Positions 44,632-56,789 of a DNA stretch of 64,000 nt are shown here, in pieces. Under the pieces are notes generated by a model. It did no database searches and had not been told where the DNA came from. It saw nothing but the letters and a program-made list of their open reading frames with translations. Source of the DNA: Pseudocercospora fijiensis CIRAD86 (taxonomy: Eukaryota; Ascomycota; Dothideomycetes; Mycosphaerellales; Mycosphaerellaceae); NCBI RefSeq assembly GCF_000340215.1, contig NW_006921543.1:1116001-1180000 (forward strand), written 5' to 3'. How positions within the stretch are numbered: the stretch's first letter is position 1; each line of letters opens with the position of its first letter. The position numbers and the translations under genes were made by a program.

Positions 44632-44870
44632 CTCTTCAAATCCCTAGCGACACCCTGCTATCGGTTTCCGAGGAGGAAAATAGTCGCATCGAGGATTCAG
44701 ACCAACCAAAATCTCTCCAGATTGGCAGACGACTTTTTGACAGGGATATTGATTAAGCTCTTCGCTAGCGCCATCAAGGTTTCGCAAGCCGCTATCGATA
44801 AGCAGGCCCATCTCGGTGCTTGAGACTTTTCCACCGACCGCGACTTGCCTCTTGATCACTCAGCAGCATA
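44632..44870. promoter_or_regulatory. Divergent promoter, SSF1 / RRP3
   Basis: 239 bp lie between the two start codons. Shared control is plausible because both genes belong to the ribosome-biogenesis regulon. I do not see a strong PAC or RRPE match by eye. Confidence 0.5.
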
Positions 44871-46367
44871 ATGGAGTCGTCGACGAAGCGGAGGAAGCTG
44901 AATTCAACGGAAAAGAAAGCTAGCAAAAAGGCAAAGCATACTGTATCGGAGGAGAAGGAACACCGAGTCTCGCCGGAGCACCCTCGGAAACGTGCTGCAT
45001 CCGAAATTTCAGACGATGATGAAGTGCCCGAGCGAGATGTCGAGAGTGCGGCCGCAAGTACAGTAAAGGACGGCGATGAAGCGGCGGAGAAGACTTTTGC
45101 GGATCTCGGTGTCAGAGAAGAGCTGTGCGATGCATGCGACAGTCTCAATTTCAAGAGACCGACTGCTATCCAGAGAGAGGCGATACCCATAGCGCTTGAA
45201 GGGAAAGACATCATAGGGCTTGCAGAGACCGGAAGTGGAAAGACTGCTGCTTTCGCGCTCCCCATCTTACAAGCGCTACTGGACAAGCCTCAGCCATTGT
45301 TCGGACTCATTCTGGCACCGACTCGAGAGCTCGCATACCAAATATCGCAGCAGTTCGAGGCGCTGGGCAGCTTGATCAGTGTACGATGTGCGGTAATTGT
45401 GGGAGGTATGGATATGGTGCCGCAGGCTGTGGCATTGGCAAAGAAGCCTCATATTGTGGTTGCGACTCCTGGACGACTTCTCGACCATATGGAGAATACT
45501 AAAGGATTCTCCGTCAAGCACTTCAAATATCTGGTCATGGACGAGGCGGATCGACTATTGGACCTGGATTTCGGACCGATACTTGACAAGATTCTGCAAG
45601 AGTTGAATCGTGATCGAAGGACAATGCTTTTCAGTGCGACCATGAGCACGAAGCTGAATAGCTTGACGCGAGCTGCTTTGCAGAACCCAGTACGAGTGAG
45701 CATATCTGAAAGCTCATATCAGACTGTCAAGAACCTCATGCAACGCTACATGTTCATCCCTCACAAGTACAAGGATATCTACCTGGTGTACCTGTTGGAC
45801 GAATTCGCAGGAAAGACCTGCATCATCTTTACTCGGACGATCCATGAAACTCAGCGGATCGCATACGTCTTGCGAGCACTAGGTCGATCTGCCATTCCTC
45901 TTCACGGTCAAATGAATCAGAGCGCTCGTCTCGGAGCACTCAACAAGTTCAGAGGAGGGTCTCGGGACATTCTCGTCGCAACAGATGTGGCCGCCCGAGG
46001 TCTTGACATACCATCTGTGGATCTGGTCTTGAACTTCGATTTGCCGCCGGACAGTAAGACTTATGTGCATCGAGTGGGACGGACAGCTCGTGCAGGTAAA
46101 TCTGGAGTAGCGATCTCGATCGTGACACAATACGACATTGAAATCTACCAACGTATCGAGAAAGCGCTCGGCAAGAAGCTTGAGGAGCATGCCACCGAGC
46201 GCGAAGAGGTTATGGTGTTCGCGCCTCGAGTTGCGGAGGCGCAGCGAGTAGCCATAACTGAGCTGAAGAATGACGCCGATAAGAAGGGCGGCAAGAAGGG
46301 CAGTGGGATTGGAGGCGGCAGAGGTAAGAAGGGCAAGCGAGATGATATGGACGTTGATGAGGGTTGA
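44871..46367 (+). CDS. RRP3: DEAD-box rRNA helicase Rrp3 (DDX47)
   Basis: Intronless, 498 aa. Rrp3 is a nucleolar ATP-dependent helicase needed for 18S rRNA maturation (early A0-A2 cleavages). The N-terminal ~70 residues are charged and nuclear-signal-like. The Q motif is FKRPTAIQ (94-101), motif I AETGSGKT (118-125), Ia PTRELA (150-155), II DEAD (224-227), III SAT (255-257), and [12 protein letters not shown] near the end. Segments such as [20 protein letters not shown] are near-identical to fungal Rrp3. The C-terminus ends in a Gly/Lys-rich tail ([12 protein letters not shown]). Confidence 0.95.
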   Translation: MESSTKRRKLNSTEKKASKKAKHTVSEEKEHRVSPEHPRKRAASEISDDDEVPERDVESAAASTVKDGDEAAEKTFADLGVREELCDACDSLNFKRPTAIQREAIPIALEGKDIIGLAETGSGKTAAFALPILQALLDKPQPLFGLILAPTRELAYQISQQFEALGSLISVRCAVIVGGMDMVPQAVALAKKPHIVVATPGRLLDHMENTKGFSVKHFKYLVMDEADRLLDLDFGPILDKILQELNRDRRTMLFSATMSTKLNSLTRAALQNPVRVSISESSYQTVKNLMQRYMFIPHKYKDIYLVYLLDEFAGKTCIIFTRTIHETQRIAYVLRALGRSAIPLHGQMNQSARLGALNKFRGGSRDILVATDVAARGLDIPSVDLVLNFDLPPDSKTYVHRVGRTARAGKSGVAISIVTQYDIEIYQRIEKALGKKLEEHATEREEVMVFAPRVAEAQRVAITELKNDADKKGGKKGSGIGGGRGKKGKRDDMDVDEG

Positions 46368-47030
46368 TGACTACCCGAATCGAATCAATAGAGACTGTGC
46401 GGTCAGGAGCAGTATTCAGCATAGGGAACTGTAGGTAAGCACCAGTGGAGCGAGCATGGAGTTCTTTTGTTCAGCTTTCATGCTAGGTCTTTAGCATTAG
46501 ATACCCATCTCACAATTTGCTTTTAAGCATCGTAAGAAGAAGAAGAGTCTCTCAAAAAGGCGGTCACGGAAATTCTAGACAGCGGTTTCACATGCCAACT
46601 ATATACACTCTCTCGTCGCCACTCTCTATAAGAAAAGTCGGCACTCGTTGCAACCAAGGGCACCCCTCGCGGCCTGGAAGGGTAGTTGTAGAGGAGATAA
46701 GACGACACGCCGCCCGCTTAGGAGAAGGGTACAGTATCGGTTGCGGAGCCCTCTTCGGCTTGAAAATGCACTTGAAGGGCAAGCAGAACGTGTCCAAGCA
46801 TCCAACGCAGAAACCTCGACATCAGTGCTACGGACACATAGCCGCAGTAAAACCCCATCTCAATGCCCATTCGTTCAAAACCAAGTCTAATATCTGCAGT
46901 AAATAAAACAGCCATTGAATCCGCCAAGAATCCCATCCCGCAATTGCCGACTTCACTTCCCTTCACTTCACGTCTTCACGCCTACAAATCTCTCCATCGT
47001 TACACTCCCGTCCTCCATCACCAGGCAACA
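46368..47030. other. Intergenic, no gene seen
   Basis: This holds the RRP3 3' UTR and the thioesterase promoter. Open frames (46517-46906 and shadows) lack any domain and have irregular codon use. Confidence 0.55.
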
Positions 47031-47869
47031 ATGAGCTCAAAATGTCTACCTTTCGTACGATCAGTATGGGAATCCTTCCGCGCAACCTCTGGCTTGGAAC
47101 CTAGGTAGGTAAAAAAAAAAGAAAAAAAAAGAAAAAAAAAGAAAAAAAAAGAAACCACTTCTTTCTATACGCTCAAACAAAGAGTAAGAAAAGAAGAAAC
47201 AATGCTGATTTTTTGGGCGGAAAAAATTTTTATAGGCTACTTGATAATGTACGTTACATCTCTCTACATCTATCTCGCCTTCTTCTTCTTCACTAACACA
47301 CCCACCCCCTAAAAAACAGCTCCGCATAACAACCGCCCAACCCGGAACCGTAACCTTCGAACTCGACATTGAACAACAACACACGGTCCGTAAAAATCCT
47401 GCCCCCTCCCTTCCATCCAAATTTAACATCCCCATCCATCCATCCAGAACCGCCTCAAAATCCTACACGGCGGCACAATCGCCTCCATGGTCGATCTCGG
47501 CGGGTCCTTAGCCGTAGCATCCCGCGGTCTGTTCGCGACAGGCGTAAGCACAGATTTAAACGTCACGTACCTGAACTCCGGGGGGAAAATCGGGGAGAAG
47601 ATCCGGGCCGAGGTGGTTTGTGATAAGTTTGGGAAGACGTTGGCTTATACGAGGTGAGTTGAGAAGAAAAAAAAAGAAAAAAGAAAAAGAAATAGGAATG
47701 GGGCTGAAACGTGTGTGTTTTTTCTTTTGTTTTTGGCAGTATAAGGTTTTTCAATGATAGGGATGAAATTGTGGCGAGGGGGAGTCATACGAAGTATGTG
47801 AGTTTTGCGTGGAAGGATGAGAGGAATATTGTGGAGGAGTTGAGTGTGAGGGAGGAGGGGGGGAGGTAA
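47031..47869 (+). CDS. Hotdog-fold acyl-CoA thioesterase (ACOT13/Them2-like), five exons with a 13-nt microexon
   Basis: Exons 47031-47104, 47236-47248, 47320-47385, 47448-47653 and 47740-47869 sum to 489 nt (162 aa). The 13-nt second exon (GCTACTTGATAAT) is flanked by TATAG and GTACGT. It is needed to keep frame: exon 1 ends in phase 2 and exon 3 starts in phase 0. The joined product reads LEPRLLDNLRITTAQPG, as the family requires. The active-site region is NRLKILHGGTIASMVDLGGS, with the helix Asp and the conserved HGG. RGSHTKYV completes the fold. Them2-like enzymes hydrolyse medium and long acyl-CoA, often at mitochondria. Intron 1 carries an (A9G)n tract. Length is normal for the family. 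Confidence 0.88.
47111..47154. repeat. (A9G)n tract in intron 1 of the thioesterase gene
   Basis: Four units of nine or ten A plus one G follow directly after the 5' splice site GTAGGT. Polypurine at a 5' splice site is unusual for fungal introns. Confidence 0.9.
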
Positions 47870-48853
47870 AGTTAGGAGGAGGAAGAGGTTGGCCAACGAG
47901 GAGGATTCGGAAGGAGGGTTGATCGAGTAAGAAGGCAGCTGCTTGCAGGGAGCAGTTATGTATCACTTCAAACTATTTGAGGGCATTTCCAAGACCTACT
48001 TTCTCGCAGCCTGTATAAAGCTTTACTTCCATCACACCTCTCCCTCGCCACAACCATCTTCACCAAGCATCAACATCGCACCCCTCACCCACCCTCATTC
48101 TGAAGCAAGATAATTCTCCCCCCCTTAAACAACAACATCACAACATCACGAGATCAATCACCACATAGAACTCATAATTGAAGAAGACGTTTTTTTTTCA
48201 AACTTGTTCAAATTAACCCCACTATGTACACTCGTACACTCGATTCGCATGCGCGCCAAGTCAAGTGTCCTCTCTCTCATACCAAATCACTGCACCTTCC
48301 TTCCTCCTTCACCACCACCCCAATCATCGAAAAACGTGTACTCGTTGCGGATTCGAAAGAGCCTCGATTTGATGCCCATGTGAGTGAGCGCTCTCAAAAA
48401 TCCGCAAGAGCAACGAAAGAAGGCAGAAGGAAGAAGAAGAAGAAGCATAAGTGCATCGCATCGAATCGCAGTATCAAAAAAGCAGCATCGCTTCCGAATC
48501 TCTCTCTAGACCCATTCATAACGCCCATGGCCCTTTTCCAGCAGCAAAAACAAGCGCGCATCTCATGATGAATTTTCCCCGCCAAGAAAATTTTGCTTGT
48601 GCAAGGCAGAGAAAAGCTTTCATAACACAGTTCGGGTAAAGTGAGGCAAGAATGCATGTCCTCAATGCAATCAATCCATGGCAAGAAGCAAGCTCTTTCT
48701 TTCGCGCGCGCTTTCTCTCCCTCTCTCTCTCTCTATTTCCTCTCCACCCGTCGGGCGATGCAGGCGTGACATTAGAAGGCGTTCCGATGATAATACAGTC
48801 CGAAGGTATGATACAACGAGGCCATGCGAAACAGAAGGGGTATCTCATGCGAT
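47870..48853. other. Intergenic between the thioesterase and eIF4G (convergent 3' ends)
   Basis: The region is pyrimidine-rich and holds a (CT)n run near 48715-48734. A 114-codon frame at 48224-48568 is Lys/Ser-rich with no domain, so it is not called. The eIF4G 3' UTR must lie in its right part. Confidence 0.55.
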
Positions 48854-51800
48854 TCAAGACTCATCCTTGTCTGCCGCCATCGGTGACTTGGATCGGTTTC
48901 GTGCAGCTGGCGGTGATGCTGCTTCGGACTGTTCTTCGGGTTGATCGCCTGATGCGTCGAGTGAGGCAAGAGCACTGTCATTATGTTAGTTTGGGTTACG
49001 CGATGATCAACATATTTAACGCATACCTGAATGCATTCTGCGCAGTACTTGGTTCGTCCTTCTTGTCAACAGGAGGCGTGTTGGTGCGCGTTGAGTTGGC
49101 AGAAGAGCCGGGTCCGAGGTTACCAGCGCCGCGTCTGCTACCGGTGCGGCCGCTGCTGAGGGAGGATGGTCCAAGACCACCACCTGGTCCGAGGGAACCA
49201 CCAGCAGCGCGCGTCTGGCCACGAGTCTGCAGTCTGCGCAAGTCATCCATGCCCACGGTCGTTCTGTTGTAGTCAACTGGTGGTGGCATGCCGCCGGAGA
49301 AGTTGCGAGCATCGCCACGACCTGCGGGAGGTCGACCGGGTCCACCACGCTGTGACTTCTGGCGCTCAGCTTCAGCCTTCGCTTGGGCAGCCTCCGCCTC
49401 TTCGTGGATCTGTGCAATGGTCTTGGGACCCTTGGCATCGTCCTTGCCTCGCCAGCCTGCTCTCCGAAGGTCGATCAAGTCCATGATCATGAAGCGAGGT
49501 CTGCTTCCGAGACTCTCGCTCTTGAGAAGTGCCGTGTCGATTCTCTGGAAGTAGGCGTTCATCATGATCCTACCTTGCTCTTCCTCTTCCATAGTCGCGC
49601 CAACGGATTTGAGAAGCGTCGTCAAGTTCTCGACAGCAGCCTCATCTGGCTCGCCCTCGAAGTTGAGCAGACGCATGACACACTCGTGCATGATGCGGAG
49701 CGTCAACATCTTCAGCTTGTACAGCTGACCGATGAACTGAATCAGACCGAGACCACGTCGCTTGGCAGCAGCAGCAACGTAGTACTCGTCGGAAAGGAGC
49801 GCCGCTTCTCCTCCCTCGCCTTCGGGCTTGTCGGGCAGGTTGGCTTGCCATCCACGCTCGAACTCTTCCTGACAGCGGTTGAGAAGGTATTTTCTGAAGA
49901 GAGCGCCACCGACGACAGGGTTGCCGTTCTTGTCCTTGATCGTTTCGTCGCGGATGTCGGTGCTCATGGTCGTCAACATCTTCTGACAGAACTTGGCGTA
50001 CATGCCGGCCCAGTGAGCTTCATCGCAAGCCTTCTCGAAAGTGAGCTGAATGACTTGTCGGAGTGTGCGGCCGTCGGTCTCTTTCGTCGATTGGGCAGCG
50101 ATTTCGAGAATCTGGTCGGAAATCCGGTCGAATTTCTCGGGTGTCATCTTGTTGAGAGCAGCCTTGACCTTTCGCTGCACCATGTCTGGTGCCATCAGAC
50201 CTGATGGTTCTGGACCAGCTGTGGCCGGATTCGTCGCCAAGCTCATCGGCTTCCAACCACTCTGCGACTTCTCAAGCGGCGTAATCTCCATGTGCGCGGT
50301 GAGCGGCATTTTGCTCGCCATCTCGGCTTCTTGTCGCTTGCTGTGTTGGCGGTCGTCGCGTCTGCTCGCGCCCTTGTTGCCGCGCGATGATGGTTGACGT
50401 GGCGAATTTGGTCCGCCCATGTTGCCCATCATTTGAAGACTGTTTGTGCGGCTCATGCCGACAACGGGAGCACCCATACCGAGCTGTGAGGGCTGTCTTG
50501 ACATACCAGCAGCAGCACCGCCACGAGGAGGACCCATCTGCGTCTGCGAAGCCATGAATCGCTGTTCTGAGGTAGTACCAGCAGGCAGCGTTCGTGGACC
50601 CATGGGACCGCTGAAGCTGCCCATTGCGCCACCAAAGTTGCCCATGCTTTGACCTGGACGACCAGAGCCTTGTCTTGACATGGCGCCAGATGGTGTGCGT
50701 GCGGACTGTGGACGAGCAGAGTCGTCACCAGGTCCAAGTGTCTCCTTGACCTTCTGGTCCCAGTCGACAGAAGGCTTCTCCTTGAAGACAGACTGGAACT
50801 GCAGCAAGAAGTCCTTGTCGTAAGCACGGCCCTTGCGCTGTCCTGCTTGGTTAAGAGCAGGGTTGGGCGACTTGAAGCCATCTGGATACTTTGCTTCCTC
50901 CTTGAGCTCCAGGAACCGTGATGACTTGAGTGCTTGCATACCAGGCGTTGGCTCTGCGCGTTCGACCGGCTTGTTCGTCTCCAGTTTGAGGTGAGCAGGC
51001 TTGGGCTTATGCGCGCCACCTGCACGTAGTACTGGTGCAGATGATTCTGCCGGCTCCTCATCCCTCTCCGATGTTGGAGTGTCGGCGCCGCTTGCAGAAG
51101 CGCTCGGTCCAATGGTGGCCTTCTTGAGCGATGCGAACATGGCCTTGGCCTCATCATCTGGCTCGCCCTTCTTCGAATGGTCTGTCTCGCCGTTGCGCTC
51201 ACGCTCGCGTTGCTCCTCGCGTTTTTCAGCTTCACGCTCTTGACGCTTGAGCTCTTCGTCGGCTTTAGCAGCACGTTCTGCAGCACCAGCTTCTCGGGCG
51301 GCCTTATCCTTTGCCTTCTTCTCCTGATACGCCTTCTCGGCTTCGGCCTCCTTGCGTTCCTGCTCCGCGGCCTCAGCTTCCATCTCGGCAATCATGCGCT
51401 CCATCTCCTCATCGTCTTGCTTCTTCTTAGCAGCAGCCGCGTCCTTCTCGGCAGCAGCAGCAGCGGCGCTCTTCTCTTCCTCTGCCTGCTTCTTCTTCTC
51501 CGCTTCCAATTTCTCACCATCGGCCTTGGCCTTCTCAGCAGCAGCCTTCTCTTCGGCTTCCTTCTGCTGAGCAGCTTCAGCGATTTGGTCAGCCTCCTTG
51601 CCCTTTGCCTGCCCGTCTTGCGCAGACTTGTTACGCTCCTCAGCCTGACGTTGCTGGACTTGGCGCTGGAACTCGGCCTTTCGCTCCTCAGCAGATTTGG
51701 TGACCTGACTTTCGGTGCGGTTATGTTGGCTCGAGGCGGCACGTGGTGGGGGAGTTGGTGCGTTGGGCGTTGAGACAATCACTGGGGTTTGCGGCTGCGC

Positions 51801-53444
51801 GGAGGCGGACGGTGTCGGCGAAGGCTTCTTGAAATCAACAGCATTGCCTTGGGCGTCGGTGATTTTGATGGCGCTGCTCTTCTTCGCAGGGCGCACAAAA
51901 TTGCTCGACGGTGCCTGTGGGTTAGGACCAGGAGTGCCTGACGGCACAGGTGCCACTGATGAAGGAGTTTGTGGATGACCCATACTACTAGAAGGACGCT
52001 CGGAAGCCTGGGAAGGTGTGCGCGCCATGCCTGGGGTAGCCGGGGGAGGATGGAAGGGAGGGGCATTACCTTGAGGCGTTCCATGTGGGAACGGGCCTCC
52101 ATACTGTGGCCGTGGGCTTTGTGGAGGTTGAGCATACCCATAAGGATAGCCATACGGCGAGTAGTAGCCTTGGTTCGGGTCGTAATGTGGCATGCCATAC
52201 ATCTGCTGTAGGGTTGAATCAGTAAGGGTAAAGCTCAACATACCGCTGGAGTGGGTGGTTGTTGGCTTGGAAGTATTTCTCTTCTTCGCCGGGACAGCGC
52301 TCTGCTCCATTGGGCTATCCCGCTTGTCGTCGCTCGAGGCGCCGGTTCCGCGGAGATAGCTTGCTGATGCAGAGCGCGAAGTCGACAACGCTGGGGAGGG
52401 AAAAAGGGAGAGATTTACTTGGTGTTGTGGATGCAGCTGCGAATATCCTTGGTAGGGTATCTGCTGCTGTCCCATGTGAGGTTGAGCGTGCATTGGTGCA
52501 GGACTCTGTCTGGCTCCAGCTTGTCGGCCGTGTTGGAACGGCGAGCCTGGCGCTGCTTGCTGGAACTGTCGTTGCGGTTGACCCGGCATGGGGTGCGCGT
52601 ACTGCTGTCTTGGCGATGGCATGAAGGGCTGCTGAGCAGGCGTGAAGCTTTGACCGCGACCACCTCGAGCAGCAAATCCTCCTCGACCTTGATTCGAGTA
52701 TGAGTGCTCCATTGACTGTGAAGAAGGTCGGCGCTCGTGTGCTGGCATTGGCACTTGGTTGCGCATCTGTGAATAAGTCAGCATGGGATATCCGATGTCA
52801 GCTGACATTGCATATGAACCAACCATATCGGTGTCAGGGCCCATGCTGCCAAAAGCGAGCGCGCCGCTGTTGTTTGCCAAGTTTGATGGAGGTCTTCCAC
52901 CGCTTGCTGCGGGTTGTGGGGGAATTGGCGATGGTGAATGTGCTGGCGAAATCACTAGCGGGTTATCGCCACGGATAGAAAGTGAAGCATTTTGAGCGTG
53001 GAAAGGCGCGTTCTGCTGCGCTTCAGCGCCAGAAGTGTTCATGGAGCCGAAGCTGATGGCAGGTCTGCTGCCGTTCTGGACAGGGCCGCCGTTCGGGTAG
53101 TTGCCTGATGCGCCGGAAGCGTTGATGACGACCGAGGGCTTGCGGCCGTGGTCGGTGGAGTTTGCGCTGCCGGTGGGAGCTCCGTTGGCAGTCTGAGAGC
53201 CGTTCTGCGCCATCGCACCGTTCATGTGAGCGTCTGGAGTCGGCTTTGCATTTTGCGCTGGCGCGGAGGCTCCAGCCAAGGTGGGTGGAGTGGCCGTCTT
53301 GGTTGCGGTTGCGTACGACCTCGCTGGGAACTGTGCCGGCACAGCTCCGCTTAGCGACGAGGACGTACTGTCGGCGGAGAGAGCGTTCGAGCTTGCGTTG
53401 GCAGACACCTGGTTTTGCGAGCTCGAGGAGATTGCGCTGGTCAT
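48854..53444 (-). CDS. Translation initiation factor eIF4G
   Basis: Two exons, 53444-49027 and 48974-48854, give 1,512 aa. eIF4G is the scaffold of cap-binding eIF4F. The N-terminal two-fifths are Gln/Ser/Pro/Gly-rich and disordered. A Lys/Glu/Ala-rich coiled coil lies at about nt 51700-51170. The eIF4E-binding motif YDKDFLL is at Tyr875 (nt 50822). The MIF4G domain spans about residues 1085-1328 (VQRKVKAALNKMTPEKFDRI to LIDLRRAGW). An Arg/Gly-rich tail follows. The 52-nt last intron (GTATGC, CTAAC, GACAG) replaces an unlikely read-through ending (RYALNMLIIA) with SALASLDASGDQPEEQSEAA, the usual fungal C-terminus. Start MTSAISSS is preferred; an in-frame ATG at 53531 would add 29 unlike residues. 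Confidence 0.92.
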
Positions 53445-55398
53445 GAGCGGGCGGATGTGAAGTCGACACGTGCGTACGGGCTGGCGTGTCGTGGGCGATA
53501 TGGCAGACTTTTCGCAGTCGAGCGATGGCAATTAAGTGTCGACGGACGGTGAGTGGTGACTGGGGATGTCGAATCCGGCGTGCACGGTATTAGATGCTCG
53601 TTGGCGGAGCGGAGAGGGTGGCGCGACGTCTGGAGACTGGGGAGTGTCGAGGCGCGGCAGAGATTATTCAGGTCTCTGGTGTGCGCTGCGCTGCGCTGCG
53701 GCGGGCGGCGACGGCGGCGGTGGTGGTCGGGACGAAAGGACGGTTTCTGCGAGGTGCACGCGAGAAACTTGGTCTGCTTTCTGGAGGGGAGTGTGTCTCG
53801 TGGTGAGGATGCACTCAGTGAGACGGGATGGCTGTCTCTGCGAGTCGAGTCGACGAGCGAGATGGCAGAGAGGAGAGCAACACTTTTTTCAAGACAGGGA
53901 GCGAGGCGAGACGAGGGAAGGAGCGAACGGTCACAGCCGAGAAAGCATACACCCGACCAAAACTCTATTCGCCCTTTCACTTGCTCACTTTGATGATCAA
54001 TACGGCGATTCTGTGCTTCACTCGCCGACTCATCGTGCTTGTGACAAGTCCATACCGCTGCTATCATCGACGAATTGCTCGCATTCACATGGCTTCTGTA
54101 CCGCCCACGTTCTACCATGTTGTTGTCGCTGGGCACGCGTTGTTTGCGGCTTCAAAATTCGACATCCCTGCTGCACCAGTGGCTGCACTGGCGGCACCTT
54201 ACATGACCTTACAATGTACTGTTACTACTGGGCGGACAACGGCTCGAGAGGTACATCTCGTGGCACACAATACTGGCGCTACATATGTAAGTAAGGTGCT
54301 AGACGTTCACGGAGCAGCTCGCCTCGCTCTTTGTTAGGAGGCAACAACAATTGTTGCTTCTTCGAGAAAATCTGGCGCTCCACGCACGTCCGCGCCGCCC
54401 GCGTTTGTGCATATGATCCTCCTTATTAACACCGAAAGGCAGCCCGCCATCCCACAGAACACGAACACGTCTGCTGAGGATGCCTGCTCGCGGGTGAGAT
54501 GTCTGCGGTGCTCCGCGGCGCGGCCTTGTGTGCTCATAAGCTTCGGGCTGCGCATGTAGAGCTATTTGGGGACCTGATGGACCGAAGAGGAAGTGTCAAG
54601 AGCGTCACATGCAAGCAGCAACAATAATAATAATAATGACTCAAAGGCCTGACACGTCGAAAAGCCGAAGGAGCGCGGCGAGCTGCAGTTGCTTGCATGA
54701 ATGATGATGATATTGATACGTCTACCAGCTGGCCGTGCGCCACAGCCAAGCAACGCAACATTTCTGCAGCGGCCTTGCGAAACTCTTCGTCATGCCAGCT
54801 CTCCTGTTCGCCTCCAGGCAAACAGTGTCCGTTGGCTGGCAACACGGGCCAAAGTCTTTGCGCTTCTCTGGACCTCCAGCAGACCTCGACACGCAGAGAC
54901 TGGCCGGGGAATTTCGCAAAATCTACCGTGTCTTAGGCGGATCGCGTGGGTCGTAGCCGGAACAAGCAAATGGGAAATGGGGCTCGTTGAGGAGTTGCCG
55001 GCCAGCCAGCCAGCCAGCAGCCCTGCATGCACCCTGCAGAACACGCGCCAGGCCAGTCGACGACATCATCAACGATCAATCCGACAGCTCCTCCGAGTCC
55101 AACTCCTCTTTCATGGCGAGCAGAGGAGTGTACGATAGCGACTGTCAATCGACACCCCCCATCGGACTCGAAAAAGCACCAGATCATCCTGAAACCATCC
55201 GGCACCCAGGGACATGGAAGCGGATCACTGTCCTGTGGCTTCGCTCCGCCGGGATGCCGGCTTCTGTTCCAAGAACCGCGCTAGAATCACTGGAACCTCA
55301 AGCATTGCACACGTCACGTGATACCCTTCCCTTCCCTTCCCATCCTTCCACAAGTGGCCGCACCGCAGCCTGACCACAGCGAAATTCAAAGCATCCCA
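53445..55398. other. Long non-coding region upstream of eIF4G, up to chromovirus 3
   Basis: Nearly 2 kb without a recognisable gene. Overlapping frames of 60-240 codons on both strands (for example 53566-54294 and 54987-55373) have no domains. The eIF4G promoter and leader lie in the left part; the left 500 bp are GC- and purine-rich. Simple repeats include (AAT)n near 54621-54637 and (CCAG)n near 55000-55020. CA and TG are normal, so RIP has not spread here. Confidence 0.55.
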
Positions 55399-55403
55399 AG
55401 GTG

Positions 55404-55600
55404 TGTAAGAAGGGTTATGTCAGCAGGTAGATAGGGTGGTAGTGAATCAGTATAGTATTCGATAGAGATCTAGGAGGAGAGGGAGGAAGGTAGGAGAGTT
55501 GGCCCAACGCTAAGCGCCAAGCCCTGCCTAAGGCACTGAGACCCTGGCTTCACTTGGCCTAGTCATATGCCAATTACGTATAGCCTCTTTGGCCCTGATA
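55404..55600 (-). repeat. LTR of copy 3 (3' LTR in element sense), nearly free of RIP
   Basis: This 197-bp copy keeps CA and TG at positions that are TA in all or most other LTRs (GTCAGCAGG, GTGAATCAG, CACTGAG, CCTGGCTTCAC). It is the best available version of the family's original LTR. Confidence 0.93.
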
Positions 55601-56789
55601 TACGCTTCCCTTCTAAAGGCCGCGCCCCCGTAGCCTGTCTATATTCTACGACCTCTATTGCCGCTAACTTAGCAAGTCTAATAAGCTGCTTAGCCCGCGC
55701 TAAATTAAATACTTAACTACCTAATTATATAACTATATTAAACCTTACCTCTAAATAATACAATATACAACTCTAACTACGCTATCTCTATATACAATAA
55801 ACTATAAAGTGATATATATCTATAAGAACTAAAGGCCTTCGACTAATTATAATACGAGCGCGTCTTCCCTACTATAATAGGTAGATATACGAGGTATTAT
55901 AGTACTACCTCCGTTCTAAGTAATATTGTATCGAGTTCTTTACGTCTACTCTTAAAAGACCTAGCAATGTCCGCTTCCGAGGGTTGTCTACTTCCGAGGA
56001 TTTGTTCTTATTATTACGAGGGCTATTATTTACTTTTTAGAAAAAACATAGCTCGTCTAGTTTCTATAAATAAAGGCTATTATAAGTGTAGTAGTTAAGG
56101 TTCGCCTCGCTTAAAGGGTTAGAAAGATCGAGGAGTAACCTATTATCCGTAAGATCGACCCTAGCTAGCTTAGCTTTATAGTTTTGCCCTTAGTTAGTCT
56201 ATTAGTCGCTTAATCTTTTAGGCGGCTTAAAGTTTTAACTTAGCCTTAAAGTTTTAATTAAAGTTTTGATTAAAGGTGCCTTAGGCTCGTAGTGCAGGTA
56301 AGGTTAATAATAGTAGCGACTAGGTAATATTAATAATAGCGACGCTAGTCGTCTTAGCGCTAACTTTACCTTACTTTCGATTTCTTTCTTCGACTAATAA
56401 TATACTCCGTAATACCGTTACTAATATAGCCGCGCCGGCCGTACCGTTACAAGCGCGACGCCGTCTTCGCCGATCGCTTAGGCCTAGAGGCCTTAATAGA
56501 ATAAAGGAATAAGAGGGGGACCTAAATACTAGGAGAAGAGCCTCGTAGGGCGCGTTAGTAGAGAGGTAGTTTCCTAAAAGAGCAGCGAATAGTTAACGCG
56601 TTATAGCGCGCTTATTAACACTTAGTGCGCGTTTACTATAGTAGTATAGTCTTATTGTCCTTTATTACTAACAATTGCTTGCCTCTAATTAGTTAGCTAA
56701 TAGTACCTCGGGGGTAGTATTGTTCCTAGGCTTAGTAGTAACATTATAGGCATTATAAGCTCTTAGCCTTCTTTGTGTTCTTTACGCTA

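Noticed and set aside
48224..48568. 114-codon Lys/Ser-rich frame
   Set aside because: No domain or conserved pattern; lies in a pyrimidine-rich intergenic region.
52222..52262. Extra short intron (38-41 nt) in eIF4G at GTATGT..CTACAG
   Set aside because: Removing it shifts the frame, whereas the unspliced reading continues for hundreds of codons.
53553..54337. Several overlapping plus-strand frames upstream of eIF4G
   Set aside because: All three frames are open through GC-rich leader sequence, and none resembles a protein family.
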